A stretch of DNA of 64,000 nt from Sporosarcina sp. JAI121 (GTDB lineage: Bacteria > Bacillota > Bacilli > Bacillales_A > Planococcaceae), in NCBI RefSeq assembly GCF_013408665.1, contig NZ_JACCCL010000001.1:2096610-2160609 (forward strand). The letters run 5' to 3'. Each line of letters opens with the position of its first letter. The first letter of the stretch is position 1. The translations under genes were made by a program, and so were the position numbers. Positions 53,590 through 62,800 of this stretch are shown piece after piece. The notes under the pieces are model-generated. The model worked only from the letters and a program-made list of their open reading frames with translations, made no database searches and was not told the DNA's origin.

Positions 53590-54522
53590 CTATTCAATTA
53601 AACCGTTATAAATCATATCTGCGTTCCATTTCAGCATAGTTATATACGTATCGCCCTCGCTTCCGAGTTTCCCTAGAGAGTCCGTAAATATTTCCCCTTT
53701 GATCGGTACATTCGTTTCCCTAGATACCATCTCCATACTTCTAGGATCGACACTTGATTCTAAAAAAAGAGCTTGAACCTTTTCCTCATTAATGGTTGAA
53801 ATAATGTTTGTCAGCTGTTCAGGCGTTCCTTCATGGTGTGAATTAATTTCCCAAATGTAAGCCGCACGAAAATCATACGCATCAGAGAAATATTTAAAAG
53901 CCCCTTCACTCGTTACAAGAATACGTCGTTCTTCCGGAATCTTATGCATCTTATCCACTATTTCCTTATGAAGGATCTCAAGCTCGGTTATATATGCATC
54001 TGCATTTTCATCATAACGATCCGCATTGTCCGGATCTATTTTCTTTAGAGATTTACGCACATTTTCTACATACGCAATACCATTTCGGACATCGAGCCAA
54101 GCATGTGGATCTTCTTCCCCTTTATGTTCCTTCGAATTAAGCAACATCGGCTTAACGTTTTCACTTACACGAAATACCGGTGCATCATCTCCAGACTTCC
54201 CAGCCGTCTCCATCAATTTCGTAAACCATGCATTTCCTTCTTCTAAATTTAACCCGTTATAAAAAACAACATCCGCGTCTGTTGTCAGAACGACATCTTC
54301 TGGCAGTGGATCATATTGGTGCGGGTCTGATCCAATCGGTGCAAGACTGTGAACATCAACCAAGTCTCCCCCGACATTCTTCACAATATCATAGACAATT
54401 GAATACGTCGTCACGACTTGCAGTTTTTCACTCTTCTCTTTCGGGGCAGTCGCACCTTGGCTGCATGCCGATAACAAGGCCCCAACAACAATCATTGCAA
54501 ACAGCAGAATACTTTTTTTCAT
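53590..54522 (-). CDS. mntA: Manganese (metal) ABC transporter binding lipoprotein
   Basis: A 310-residue cluster A-I metal-binding lipoprotein. Lipobox LLSAC; metal ligands in IGSDPHQYDP (His about 67), DPHAWLD (His about 142), a glutamate in TSEGAFKYFS and an aspartate in IFTDSLG. The ligand spacing and the absence of a His-rich loop favour Mn over Zn. Third gene of the operon (ATPase, permease, binding protein), 33 nt downstream of the permease. Confidence 0.9.
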   Translation of the reverse strand: MKKSILLFAMIVVGALLSACSQGATAPKEKSEKLQVVTTYSIVYDIVKNVGGDLVDVHSLAPIGSDPHQYDPLPEDVVLTTDADVVFYNGLNLEEGNAWFTKLMETAGKSGDDAPVFRVSENVKPMLLNSKEHKGEEDPHAWLDVRNGIAYVENVRKSLKKIDPDNADRYDENADAYITELEILHKEIVDKMHKIPEERRILVTSEGAFKYFSDAYDFRAAYIWEINSHHEGTPEQLTNIISTINEEKVQALFLESSVDPRSMEMVSRETNVPIKGEIFTDSLGKLGSEGDTYITMLKWNADMIYNGLIE

Positions 54523-54555
54523 ACAGATACTTTCCTTTCCATTTTAAATTACCAC

Positions 54556-55416
54556 TCACGAGACGGCTGATTTTTGCTTATTTGTTCGAATTGACCGCCA
54601 CAATAGACCTTGTTTCGGTGAAAATATAAACGCTGTGAAAAATAAAGCTGTTGCGACAAGTACAATCGTTGCACCAGACGCGAGATTGTACGTAAAACTC
54701 AGATACAAACCGATGATTGCAGAAATCGTTCCGCAGGTTGCTGAAATGCCTATCATTACAGACAGCCGATCAGTTAATAAATATGCTGTCGAAGCAGGTG
54801 TAATAAGCATTGCAACAACTAATATGATGCCCACCGTCTGTAACGAAGCGACAGTGACGAGTGTCAGTAAAATCATTAAAAAATAATGGATCATCTTAGT
54901 CGGAAGCCCATAAGCTTGAGACATAATGGGATCAAATGAGCTGACAAGTAATTCTTTATAAAATATAAACACACTTACTAAAACGAAAACACCAACAATC
55001 AGTGTCATCCACATATCAGAGGGTCTTACCGCCAGCACATTTCCAAAAAGAATGTGATACAAATCCGTGCTGCTTTTCAGAAATGTGATAAGGATAATCC
55101 CTGCCGCAAATGCAGCTGTAAACATGATGCCAATCGCAGAATCATTTTTCACACGACTATTTTGGTTGATGAACCCAATACCGACAGCTGTCAGAATACC
55201 TGTGATCACTGCTCCGATAAAGAAATTGATACCTAGCATGAAAGAAATTGCGACACCAGGCAAGACGGCATGTGATATCGCATCTCCCATGAGCGCCATT
55301 CCTCTTAAAATAATAAAACAACCAATGACTCCACTAATGACACCAACCATCACAGATGTAATAAGCGCTTTTTGCAGAAATCCATATTGCATGACCGCCT
55401 CGATGAAATGAATCAT
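54556..55416 (-). CDS. mntC: Manganese ABC transporter permease
   Basis: A 286-residue ABC-3 family permease with about eight helices; GDAISHAVLPGVAISFMLG is the family signature. B. subtilis has two such permeases (MntC and MntD), here only one is present. Overlaps the ATPase stop by 4 nt. Symbol by analogy. Confidence 0.85.
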   Translation of the reverse strand: MIHFIEAVMQYGFLQKALITSVMVGVISGVIGCFIILRGMALMGDAISHAVLPGVAISFMLGINFFIGAVITGILTAVGIGFINQNSRVKNDSAIGIMFTAAFAAGIILITFLKSSTDLYHILFGNVLAVRPSDMWMTLIVGVFVLVSVFIFYKELLVSSFDPIMSQAYGLPTKMIHYFLMILLTLVTVASLQTVGIILVVAMLITPASTAYLLTDRLSVMIGISATCGTISAIIGLYLSFTYNLASGATIVLVATALFFTAFIFSPKQGLLWRSIRTNKQKSAVS

Positions 55417-56153
55417 TTCGCCATCACCTCATCCAGAAATGACAATTGCCCGCCGTATGCACTCGCAATTGTTTTAGGCGTAAACACTTCTTTTACACTG
55501 CCCTTCGCAATCAACTCCTTGTTTAATAACAGAAGTTCATCGAAATATTTTTCCGCTTTGTTCAAATCGTGGTGGACGACAATGATTGTTTTGCCTACAT
55601 CACGCAACTCTTTTAAAATTTTCACAATCATCTCTTCGCTCGTAGCGTCAATCCCGACAAATGGTTCATCGAGTAGAAACAAATCCGCCTGTTGCGCAAG
55701 TGCTCTGGCCAAGAAAACACGCTGTTGCTGGCCGCCGGAAAGCTCACCAATTTGCCGGTTTTGAAACTCGGTCATATCCACTTTTTCAAGACATTTCAAT
55801 GCCAATTCCTTTTCAAGTCGACCAGGTCTTCTCAATAAGCCTATTGTCGGATACGTTCCAATTAGAACTGTATCTTTCACAGTAATGGGGAAATCCCAAT
55901 CGATCGTACTGCGCTGCGGAACGTATGCAATCCGTTTTCGGACTTCTTTCAGCTCAGAACCAAGGATTGTAATTTCGCCCTTATCTTTTGGTATTAAATT
56001 TAGTAACGCCTTTAGTAAAGTGGATTTCCCCGCTCCATTCGGCCCAATGATTCCAACCGACTTCCCTTCGGAAATTGTAAATCCTATATTCTGCAGTACC
56101 TCTTTTCCGTAATACGACACATGCAAGTTCGATACTACAATTGCATTATTCAT
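55413..56153 (-). CDS. mntB: Manganese ABC transporter ATPase
   Basis: A 246-residue ABC ATPase: Walker A GPNGAGKSTL, signature LSGGQQQRVFLARAL, Walker B LFLLDEPFVGID, switch H in IVVHHDL. First gene of the metal operon, behind three MntR-like boxes and a good promoter. GGAGGTGA precedes ATG 56153. Confidence 0.9.
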   Translation of the reverse strand: MNNAIVVSNLHVSYYGKEVLQNIGFTISEGKSVGIIGPNGAGKSTLLKALLNLIPKDKGEITILGSELKEVRKRIAYVPQRSTIDWDFPITVKDTVLIGTYPTIGLLRRPGRLEKELALKCLEKVDMTEFQNRQIGELSGGQQQRVFLARALAQQADLFLLDEPFVGIDATSEEMIVKILKELRDVGKTIIVVHHDLNKAEKYFDELLLLNKELIAKGSVKEVFTPKTIASAYGGQLSFLDEVMAK

Positions 56154-56196
56154 ATCCAGTCACCTCCATACATCTCTTTATAGTATTTATATGCAA

Positions 56197-56293
56197 AAGT
56201 TTCCTGAAGGAAACTTAAAGACTAAATTTTTTTGCCCTCGGGAAACTTTATGGGCAAAAAAAAGAAAACTTTTCATTGTTTCCCTAAGGAAAC
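56197..56293 (-). promoter_or_regulatory. Three MntR-like operators upstream of the Mn operon
   Basis: AAGTTTCCTGAAGGAAACTT (56197-56216, a perfect palindrome), TTTGCCCTCGGGAAAC (56231-56246) and GTTTCCCTAAGGAAAC (56278-56293) all resemble the MntR box TTTGCCTTAAGGAAAC. The middle one sits within an 11-bp inverted repeat TTTTTTTGCCC / GGGCAAAAAAA (56227-56263). Mn-loaded MntR would repress. Confidence 0.8.
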
Positions 56294-56304
56294 TTTACTA
56301 CTTT

Positions 56305-56333
56305 ATAATATGATATTCCAGAACGGATGTAAA
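56305..56333 (-). promoter_or_regulatory. Promoter of the Mn operon
   Basis: Minus strand TTTACA (56328-56333), 17-nt spacer, TATTAT (56305-56310), directly before the first MntR box. Confidence 0.75.
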
Positions 56334-56364
56334 GCAAAAGTTTTGAAATTAATTATTGAAACAC

Positions 56365-56403
56365 AAAAATGAGGTCGCCATTTTCATGACGTCCTCATTT
56401 TTT
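56365..56403 (-). terminator. Terminator after the unknown gene at 56413
   Basis: AAAAATGAGG and CCTCATTTTTT form a stem with an AT-rich flank; 10 nt past the stop codon. Confidence 0.8.
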
Positions 56404-56412
56404 GTAGAATGC

Positions 56413-57675
56413 TTATATCTCCATCAACGAAATAACTTCTCCTGATACGGCATCCACGGCCTCAGCCGCATCCAACAAACCGCAAAGAACATACTTTCCT
56501 ATGAAACCGTCGAACACATAAGTCGGATCAAGTGTAATATACGGAACCATTTTCTCAAACGCTTCTTCATGTGTCGTAACCGCTTTTTCCGCGGGTGCGA
56601 ATGCATCAAAAATCTCGAACATTGATTCATTATCAAGCAAATTCAGCACCGTCATCGTCTCTGGGTTCATGAAAATGATTACCTTTCGCTTAAAAAGCGA
56701 TGGAACTTCTTCAATTATTTCACAGTGCGCTTCGATAAAACTTTCCTGCCTCCGAAGTTTGGATAGCTTCCAAATCCCTGATTCAGTAGGATATTCTGAC
56801 CGTAATACATCCCGAACGATGTTTTTACCGTATTTAATTTGTTCAGCCGACAACGTCCGATTTTCATCGACGCCACTATTGCTGAACGCTTCCTCCACGC
56901 TTGCTTCAGAAACAACAATGATTTCTTCACGATTGATCTGCTTTTTGAGCGGCTCATCCCACACCATTATTTCGTCTACTTTAACATCTGAACGCTCTAA
57001 TTCCATAAAGGGGATTATTCGCGCTCCGTCAACGGTTACATAGACTTCTTCCATTGCATAGACAGGAATGAAGCGGTTTTCAGTTTCAGATGGATAGTTT
57101 ACAAGTTGAAGCTGTTTTTTAACGATTGATTCAATTTCCTCAAGTGTCAACGTAAATTTAGATTTCAATACATGTTCCTCGGAAGGAATCTCTCCATACG
57201 AATGATAGGAAATCAGCTTTCCGACTTCATCAAATTCAACTTCAATTATTGAGTTTGGTGAGATAGGAAAACCGCCAATATCCGATTCAAATCTGAATCC
57301 GTCCAAACTCGCTTCCGTTAGCTTAAAATCTCGCTTATACACCAGTCCAGTTTCCTCTTCAAGCCATGCAGCGACTTCTTCGGCTGTTTGACCAGGAAAG
57401 TGAGTCTTTATGGAATACGATTTACCTTGTACAAACGACACACTGCTAAAGTGCTTTTTTTGAATGGAATATTCAACAATCGCTGTACCAACGGGTTTGT
57501 AATCCTCTTCTATCGGTTCATTCAGTTCTTTTGGAAACCACTCCATATTGATTATAAAACTTGCAGCCCCTGTACTATCTCGCTCTTTGTAAATCGAATA
57601 TCTTTCCAACCGATATGCATCCAAACCAAACTTAACTTGTGTTTCGTCAACAATTATCTGTAATTGTTTATTCAC
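56413..57675 (-). CDS. Hypothetical protein with YcdB/PepSY-like repeats
   Basis: A 420-residue soluble, acidic protein without signal peptide. Two segments (around 90-190 and 330-420) have the look of PepSY/YcdB-type domains: a helix with TAEEVAAWLEE or THEEAFEKMVP followed by beta strands such as ISYHSYGEIP and LCGLLDAAEAVDAVSGEVI. I do not recognise it further. GTG 57675 behind GAGAGTGG. Alone between terminators, so a monocistronic gene; role unknown. Confidence 0.65.
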   Translation of the reverse strand: MNKQLQIIVDETQVKFGLDAYRLERYSIYKERDSTGAASFIINMEWFPKELNEPIEEDYKPVGTAIVEYSIQKKHFSSVSFVQGKSYSIKTHFPGQTAEEVAAWLEEETGLVYKRDFKLTEASLDGFRFESDIGGFPISPNSIIEVEFDEVGKLISYHSYGEIPSEEHVLKSKFTLTLEEIESIVKKQLQLVNYPSETENRFIPVYAMEEVYVTVDGARIIPFMELERSDVKVDEIMVWDEPLKKQINREEIIVVSEASVEEAFSNSGVDENRTLSAEQIKYGKNIVRDVLRSEYPTESGIWKLSKLRRQESFIEAHCEIIEEVPSLFKRKVIIFMNPETMTVLNLLDNESMFEIFDAFAPAEKAVTTHEEAFEKMVPYITLDPTYVFDGFIGKYVLCGLLDAAEAVDAVSGEVISLMEI

Positions 57676-57705
57676 ATTTCCACTCTCTTCCTATGTACAT
57701 GTTTT

Positions 57706-57746
57706 ATTCAAAAAGAAAAGCTGATTGCACGTGGCAGTCAGCTCTG
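57706..57746 (-). terminator. Terminator after the GIY-YIG gene
   Basis: Minus strand AGCTGACTGC / GCAATCAGCT then TTTCTTTTT, directly after the stop. Confidence 0.75.
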
Positions 57747-57750
57747 TAGT

Positions 57751-58125
57751 TCACTCAAAAAACACCTTATCAACGTTATATTTCGCACGTTGTGTATTAA
57801 TAATATACGTTTCATAAATTTCTCGTTCCATCGGATCTTCGATAACAATGACAGAGATTTTGTTCACTTCGTTACGGTGATCTTTAATGGGTGAAACAGA
57901 ATCATCAAAGTGCTTTTTCACGCGGGGGCGCAATTTACGGGCTTTCCCTGCAAACAGTAATTCATCCTTATTGTTATAAAATAAGATGATACCGCCTTTA
58001 TCACGGGGGATTTCATGCAAATCAATAAAACCATATACTGGCTTGATCGGCGCGGCATCCGCACCCATTTCCTGTTTTCTTTGTACAATTGTTACATCCG
58101 GATTTGGTATAGTAATTGTGATCAA
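57751..58125 (-). CDS. Small GIY-YIG-like nuclease domain protein
   Basis: A 124-residue protein in which KGGIILFYNNKDELLFAGKARKLRPRVKKHF-type sequence (about residues 43-74) matches the GIY-YIG start of UvrC: GI.. strand, FAGKA in place of YVGKA, then LR.RV..HF. A glutamate in EREIYETYIINTQRAKYN could be the metal ligand. The first tyrosine of GIY is replaced (GII), so activity is uncertain. Start TTG 58125 is tentative with a distant AGAGGA site. Confidence 0.72.
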   Translation of the reverse strand: MITITIPNPDVTIVQRKQEMGADAAPIKPVYGFIDLHEIPRDKGGIILFYNNKDELLFAGKARKLRPRVKKHFDDSVSPIKDHRNEVNKISVIVIEDPMEREIYETYIINTQRAKYNVDKVFFE

Positions 58126-58197
58126 TTCAACTTCACGTCCTCTTCTTTTCTGAACTTAAATCCTACCACAAAACTGCCTAAATAGCGAAGAATGCTG

Positions 58198-59043
58198 TCA
58201 AACGGATTGATCTAAAAATAACTTTATTTTCCTAGCGAACTCCTCTGTCAGTTCACTTTTTTTCAAATTTGACATCATGCCGGAAAGTACAGGTTTTCGG
58301 TAGTTCGGAGCCGAGAGCTCCTGTTCAATGATTTCCAAACTGATTATCAGATCTTCATCCGCTATCCCTTTCGTTAACAGCTTGATGTCTTTCAACAACT
58401 CTTCAACTTTAATTGTAAAATCACCTCCGCACATCCCATGTCCTACTAATAGTTGTCTTGTCAGAAATGGTGTAGATAGACCGTTGACGATTGAATCAAT
58501 CCGTTCCACGATATAATGCGCTAACGCTACGTAATTTAAAGAGTTTTTATTAAAGACGATAATTTCAATGTACCCTTTGGTGATTCCACCCAAAATGACA
58601 ATTAGATCTGTCATATGTTCAATTATGTCTTCCCCATATAATTCCAGTAGAAGACTTTCCTGAGCTTCATACGTTTTTCTACGCATGTCATTCATTATTC
58701 CCATCATTTCTTCATTGATCGGATTTGTCTGTTCGCGCATTTGCATAAGAATAAAATCTGAATATCGAGCAATCTCTTCAAATTGAATAACGAAAAATTG
58801 TTCGAATCTTTCCCTTGGCCCAATGTCCATTTGATGGATACTGCCAATTCGATCTATCAATTTCGTACTGAAATACTCAAAAATTGAAAAGAGAAGGCTT
58901 TCCTTCGATTTGAATGAAAGATAAAAAGAACCTTTTGAAATGCCGCATGCATCTGTAATTTCTTGTATTGACGTTGCGTCAAACCCGTTTTTGGCAAAAA
59001 GTTCCGATGCTTTTTCTATGATTAATATTTTTTTATCCGACAA
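58198..59043 (-). CDS. yerO: TetR-family regulator, YerO-like
   Basis: A 281-residue TetR protein, longer than the usual 190-220. HTH: NGFDATSIQEITDACGISKGSFYLSF, then a long helical ligand domain. In B. subtilis YerO lies beside swrC (yerP) and represses it; here the divergent neighbour is the same RND pump, with palindromes between them. Start TTG 59043 behind GGTGGGG. Confidence 0.88.
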   Translation of the reverse strand: MSDKKILIIEKASELFAKNGFDATSIQEITDACGISKGSFYLSFKSKESLLFSIFEYFSTKLIDRIGSIHQMDIGPRERFEQFFVIQFEEIARYSDFILMQMREQTNPINEEMMGIMNDMRRKTYEAQESLLLELYGEDIIEHMTDLIVILGGITKGYIEIIVFNKNSLNYVALAHYIVERIDSIVNGLSTPFLTRQLLVGHGMCGGDFTIKVEELLKDIKLLTKGIADEDLIISLEIIEQELSAPNYRKPVLSGMMSNLKKSELTEEFARKIKLFLDQSV

Positions 59044-59090
59044 ATCATAACCCCACCTAGTAAAAAAGTAATCTATAACATTTGTTCCGC

Positions 59091-59178
59091 TTGACTCATG
59101 ACTGACTGGTCAGTTATTATAATAAAGCATCAACTGACCCATTACTATCAATAATAAAGCATTATGACTAGTTGGTCA
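59091..59178 (+). promoter_or_regulatory. swrC promoter with TetR-type operators
   Basis: TTGACT (59091-59096), 18-nt spacer, TATTAT (59115-59120). ACTGACTGGTCAGT (59101-59114) is a palindrome inside the spacer, and TGACTAGTTGGTCA (59165-59178) a second, related inverted repeat just before the ribosome site. Both fit repression by the divergent TetR protein. Confidence 0.65.
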
Positions 59179-59200
59179 AAGTAAAAAAATGGAGGTACAT

Positions 59201-62200
59201 ATGAATTCAATCATTAATTTTGTCATGAAGAACAAATTGGCAGTGTGGCTTCTCACACTCATTATTACAGCTACAGGTATTTACTCCGCAACGAAAATGA
59301 ATTTAGAAACAATACCGGATATTACAATTCCCATCGTCAGTGTAACAACGGTTTATCCAGGCGCTACACCAGATCAAGTGGTGAATGAACTATCCGAGCC
59401 GCTCGAAAAGGCAGTGAAAAGCTTGAATGGAGTAACATCGGTCAGCTCCACATCGTATCAAAATGCGTCGTCCCTGCAAATCGAATATTCATTCGGGACC
59501 GATATGAAACAGGCTGAGGAAGATGTGAACGATGCGCTTAAAAATGTCACATTGCCCGAGGCAGCTATGGATCCGAGCGTTGGCAGGATAAGCATCAATG
59601 CGTTCCCAATTCTTGCTCTTAGTGTTTCAGACAGTAAAGCAGACCTTGAACAGTTAACGATAAAAGTCCAAGACACTCTCGTTCCTGAACTTGAAGGAAT
59701 TAATGGGGTTTCAAGTGTCGCGGTGTCGGGACAACAAATTGAAGAAGTCATCCTCACATTCGATAAGGAAAAATTAGCTGCCAATAATTTGGATGAAAAT
59801 ACGGTGAAGCAAATTGTAAAAGGCTCTGATACGACAATGCCCCTTGGCTTGTTCCAATTCAATGAAGAAGAGCAGTCAGTCGTCATCGATGGCAACATTG
59901 CAACTGTTGAAGATTTGGAAAATATGCTGATCCCAGTGATGCCAGCTATGAATGCAGGTTCTACCACTCCTGCAGGACCGCCTGCAGGAATGGATGCCGC
60001 GACTTTCCAACTACCTTCCGTCAAGCTTGGTGAAATTGCAACAATTGAGCATGTCGGAAAAGCCGAATCCATTTCACGGATGAACGGTAAAGAAGCCATC
60101 GCTGTTCAAATCGTCAAATCACAGAACGCCAATACGGTAACTGTTGTCGATGAAGTGAAAGAACTGATGACAAAATTTGAAAAAGAAAACGACGGCGTCA
60201 AAATTTCTACGACGCTCGATCAAGGTGAACCCATTCAACAATCCGTTGATACAATGATTAATAAAGCCTTGTTCGGTGCACTCTTTGCCGTAGTTATTAT
60301 TATGCTGTTCCTACGCAACTTCAAATCTACAATTATATCCATTGTGTCGATTCCAATGTCACTGCTCGTTGCAATCATGCTCCTGAAGCAGATGGATATT
60401 ACATTGAATATGATGACACTTGGTGCAATGACCGTTGCAATTGCCCGTGTCATAGATGACTCCATTGTTGTCGTGGAAAATATATTTAGAAGAATGTCCC
60501 TTCCGGGTGAAAAATTAAAAGGGAAAGAGCTCGTTCGGGAAGCAACGAAAGAAATGTTCAAACCAATCATGTCGTCAACGCTCGTTACGATTGCTGTTTT
60601 TCTCCCAATCGGTCTAGTAGGCGGTATGGTCGGTGAACTGTTCCTGCCGTTCGCTTTGACAATCGTATTTGCACTGCTCGCTTCATTAATTGTAGCGATT
60701 ACAATCGTGCCGATGCTTGCACATTCATTATTTAACAAACAGCTCTACTCGGACACTGGTAGCCACAAAGAAAAACCGAGTAAAATGGCCGATTTTTATA
60801 GGAAGGTATTGAACTGGACGTTAAATCATAAATTGATTACTTCTATTCTTTCGATTGCATTGCTTGTCGGCAGCTTATTCTTGGCTCCTGTTATCGGTGT
60901 GAGTTTCCTTCCGGATGAAGAACAGAAAACAATGTACATAACGTACACACCCGAACCGGGAGATACGCTCGATACTGTAAACAGTAATGTTGAATCAGCG
61001 GAAGAGTATTTATTGGATTTGAAAGATGTTGATATCGTTCAGGCTTCCGTCGGCGGAGAAAACCCGATGGCACCTGGTGCTTCAAACGGGGCTCTCCTGT
61101 TTGTAACGTTCAATAATGATACGGCTGAATTTACAAAGGTAAAAGAAAAAACAATCATGGAACTGCAAAAGCTATCTACAAAAGGTGAATGGAAATCGCA
61201 GGACTTTTCAACTAGTGGCTCAAGTAATGCAGTGAGTTATTACGTTTACGGAAATAACTTAAACGATATTGAACCGATTGTTGAAGATATCGAAAAAATC
61301 ATGGGCGACAATAACGACTTGAAGAATGTCAAAACAAGCTTGTCAACAAATTATAAGGAATATACACTCGTTGCCAATCAAGAGAAGTTAACACAGTATG
61401 GCTTGACAGCTGCGCAAGTGGGAATGGGTCTCTATCCGAATAACCAGCAAGAAGTGTTGACAAAAATCGAAGAAGACAATAAAACAATCGAAGTTCTGAT
61501 CAACGAAGAAAAGAAAGAACATCAGACAATCGATGATTTACTGAAAGAAAAAATACAGTCACCACTTGGTATGGAAATAGCCATTTCTGAATTAGTTGAC
61601 GTACAAGAAGGAACAACTTCAGATACGATTTCCCGTAAAGACGGTAAATTGTTCGCAAGCGTTTCAGGAGAAATAACGACGAAAGATGTTGCAAAAACAT
61701 CTTCGGCTATTCAGAGTAAAGTTGACAAACTCGATATGCCAGCAAATGTAACAGTCAGTACAGCCGGAGTAACAGAAGATATCGCAGAAGCGTTTACACA
61801 GCTCGGGCTTGCGATGGTTGCTGCAATCGCAATTGTGTACTTGATTCTCGTCATTACGTTTGGAGGCGGGCTTGCACCATTTGCAATCTTGTTCTCCCTG
61901 CCTTTCACAGTAATTGGCGCGTTGGTCGGCTTATGGATTGCCGGCGAAACAATCAGCGTATCAGCAATGATTGGTCTCCTAATGCTTATCGGTATCGTCG
62001 TGACGAATGCGATTGTTTTAATTGACCGTGTTATCAACAAAGAAAAAGAAGGACTTACAACTAGGGACGCAATTTTAGAAGCAGGATCCACGAGGCTGCG
62101 TCCAATCCTGATGACTGCACTCGCTACAATCGGAGCACTGATTCCATTGGCTATCGGTGCTGAAGGAAGCGGACTCATTTCCAAAGGACTCGGCGTTACG

Positions 62201-62302
62201 GTTATCGGCGGATTAACGAGTTCAACTTTGCTCACGCTTATCTTCGTTCCAATCGTCTATGAGTTCTTAGGGAAGTTCCGGAAAAAGAAAAAAGTTGCAT
62301 AA
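59201..62302 (+). CDS. swrC: RND efflux pump SwrC (YerP)
   Basis: A 1033-residue HAE1-type RND transporter with 12 helices in two similar halves and two large outer loops. Visible: N-terminal MKNKLAVWLLTLIITATGIYS, IARVIDDSIVVVENIFRRM around helix 4 with the paired aspartate type residues, PIMSSTLVTIAVFLPIGLVGG, and RPILMTALATIGALIPLAIG. SwrC exports surfactin and other amphiphiles in B. subtilis. ATG 59201 was chosen since GGAGG is 5 nt upstream; the ATG at 59189 contains that site. No membrane-fusion partner, as usual in Gram-positives. Confidence 0.93.
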   Translation: MNSIINFVMKNKLAVWLLTLIITATGIYSATKMNLETIPDITIPIVSVTTVYPGATPDQVVNELSEPLEKAVKSLNGVTSVSSTSYQNASSLQIEYSFGTDMKQAEEDVNDALKNVTLPEAAMDPSVGRISINAFPILALSVSDSKADLEQLTIKVQDTLVPELEGINGVSSVAVSGQQIEEVILTFDKEKLAANNLDENTVKQIVKGSDTTMPLGLFQFNEEEQSVVIDGNIATVEDLENMLIPVMPAMNAGSTTPAGPPAGMDAATFQLPSVKLGEIATIEHVGKAESISRMNGKEAIAVQIVKSQNANTVTVVDEVKELMTKFEKENDGVKISTTLDQGEPIQQSVDTMINKALFGALFAVVIIMLFLRNFKSTIISIVSIPMSLLVAIMLLKQMDITLNMMTLGAMTVAIARVIDDSIVVVENIFRRMSLPGEKLKGKELVREATKEMFKPIMSSTLVTIAVFLPIGLVGGMVGELFLPFALTIVFALLASLIVAITIVPMLAHSLFNKQLYSDTGSHKEKPSKMADFYRKVLNWTLNHKLITSILSIALLVGSLFLAPVIGVSFLPDEEQKTMYITYTPEPGDTLDTVNSNVESAEEYLLDLKDVDIVQASVGGENPMAPGASNGALLFVTFNNDTAEFTKVKEKTIMELQKLSTKGEWKSQDFSTSGSSNAVSYYVYGNNLNDIEPIVEDIEKIMGDNNDLKNVKTSLSTNYKEYTLVANQEKLTQYGLTAAQVGMGLYPNNQQEVLTKIEEDNKTIEVLINEEKKEHQTIDDLLKEKIQSPLGMEIAISELVDVQEGTTSDTISRKDGKLFASVSGEITTKDVAKTSSAIQSKVDKLDMPANVTVSTAGVTEDIAEAFTQLGLAMVAAIAIVYLILVITFGGGLAPFAILFSLPFTVIGALVGLWIAGETISVSAMIGLLMLIGIVVTNAIVLIDRVINKEKEGLTTRDAILEAGSTRLRPILMTALATIGALIPLAIGAEGSGLISKGLGVTVIGGLTSSTLLTLIFVPIVYEFLGKFRKKKKVA

Positions 62303-62308
62303 ATAGAA

Positions 62309-62356
62309 AAATGCCTGTCCACTCACGACGCAAGTTCGTTGGGTGGCAGGCATTTC
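62309..62356 (+). terminator. Terminator after swrC
   Basis: AAATGCCTGTCCAC ... GTGGCAGGCATTT stem with TCTTATTTT following. Confidence 0.85.
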
Positions 62357-62407
62357 TTATTTTGAACGTTGTAGTTCAACTACATCGCACTGGACTTACT
62401 GTAATGG

Positions 62408-62436
62408 TTGACTTTCCATTCATAATCATGTAAATT
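62408..62436 (+). promoter_or_regulatory. Promoter of the T-box leader
   Basis: TTGACT, 17-nt spacer, TAAATT, about 20 nt before the T-box leader begins. Confidence 0.75.
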
Positions 62437-62454
62437 GTTCATTAATATACACAA

Positions 62455-62757
62455 GCGTTGAAGAGGAAAGTAAAGTGGATGAAATCCTTACAGAAAGCTT
62501 CGGTAGCTGAAAAGAAGCAGAATATCTCCATTTGAAAATGGCCTCTGAGCTCTTCATTGAAAATGCAATGATTTGCATCAGTAGATGTTTGCGGGAGTTG
62601 GAACCCGTTATCCATTCCACAGTTTAGAATCCATCATGATAGGATTCTGCACTTGTTGAGGTTGTTCATGTGAATGAGCAACGAAAAAAGGTGGTAACAC
62701 GAGTAATAGTCTCGTCCTTTTCAATCTATTGATGATTGATTCGGGCGGGATTTTTTT
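62455..62757 (+). promoter_or_regulatory. T-box leader with ATG (Met) specifier
   Basis: Stem I features GTTGAAGAGGAAAGTAAAG, ACAGAAAGC and GGTAGCTGAAAAGAAGC; specifier loop GAAAATGGCCTCT. Aligned with the leuS leader of this window (GAACTCGCC), the codon directly before GCC is ATG at 62538-62540. T-box core AGGTGGTAACACG at 62689-62701, antiterminator partner CTCGT, and a terminator TCTCGTCC / GGGCGGGA with TTTTTTT ending at 62757. Uncharged tRNA-Met is the predicted signal. Confidence 0.88.
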
Positions 62758-62800
62758 ATTTCTTAGTTTCATACTATATAAAATGAGGAGTGGATTTGTG

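Noticed and set aside
59458..60738. Minus-strand open frames inside swrC
   Set aside because: Complement of the RND gene, which is intact over its whole length.
62360..62376. TGTAGTT-C-AACTACA palindrome after swrC
   Set aside because: Short, directly behind a terminator and upstream of the next promoter; too little evidence for a regulator site.
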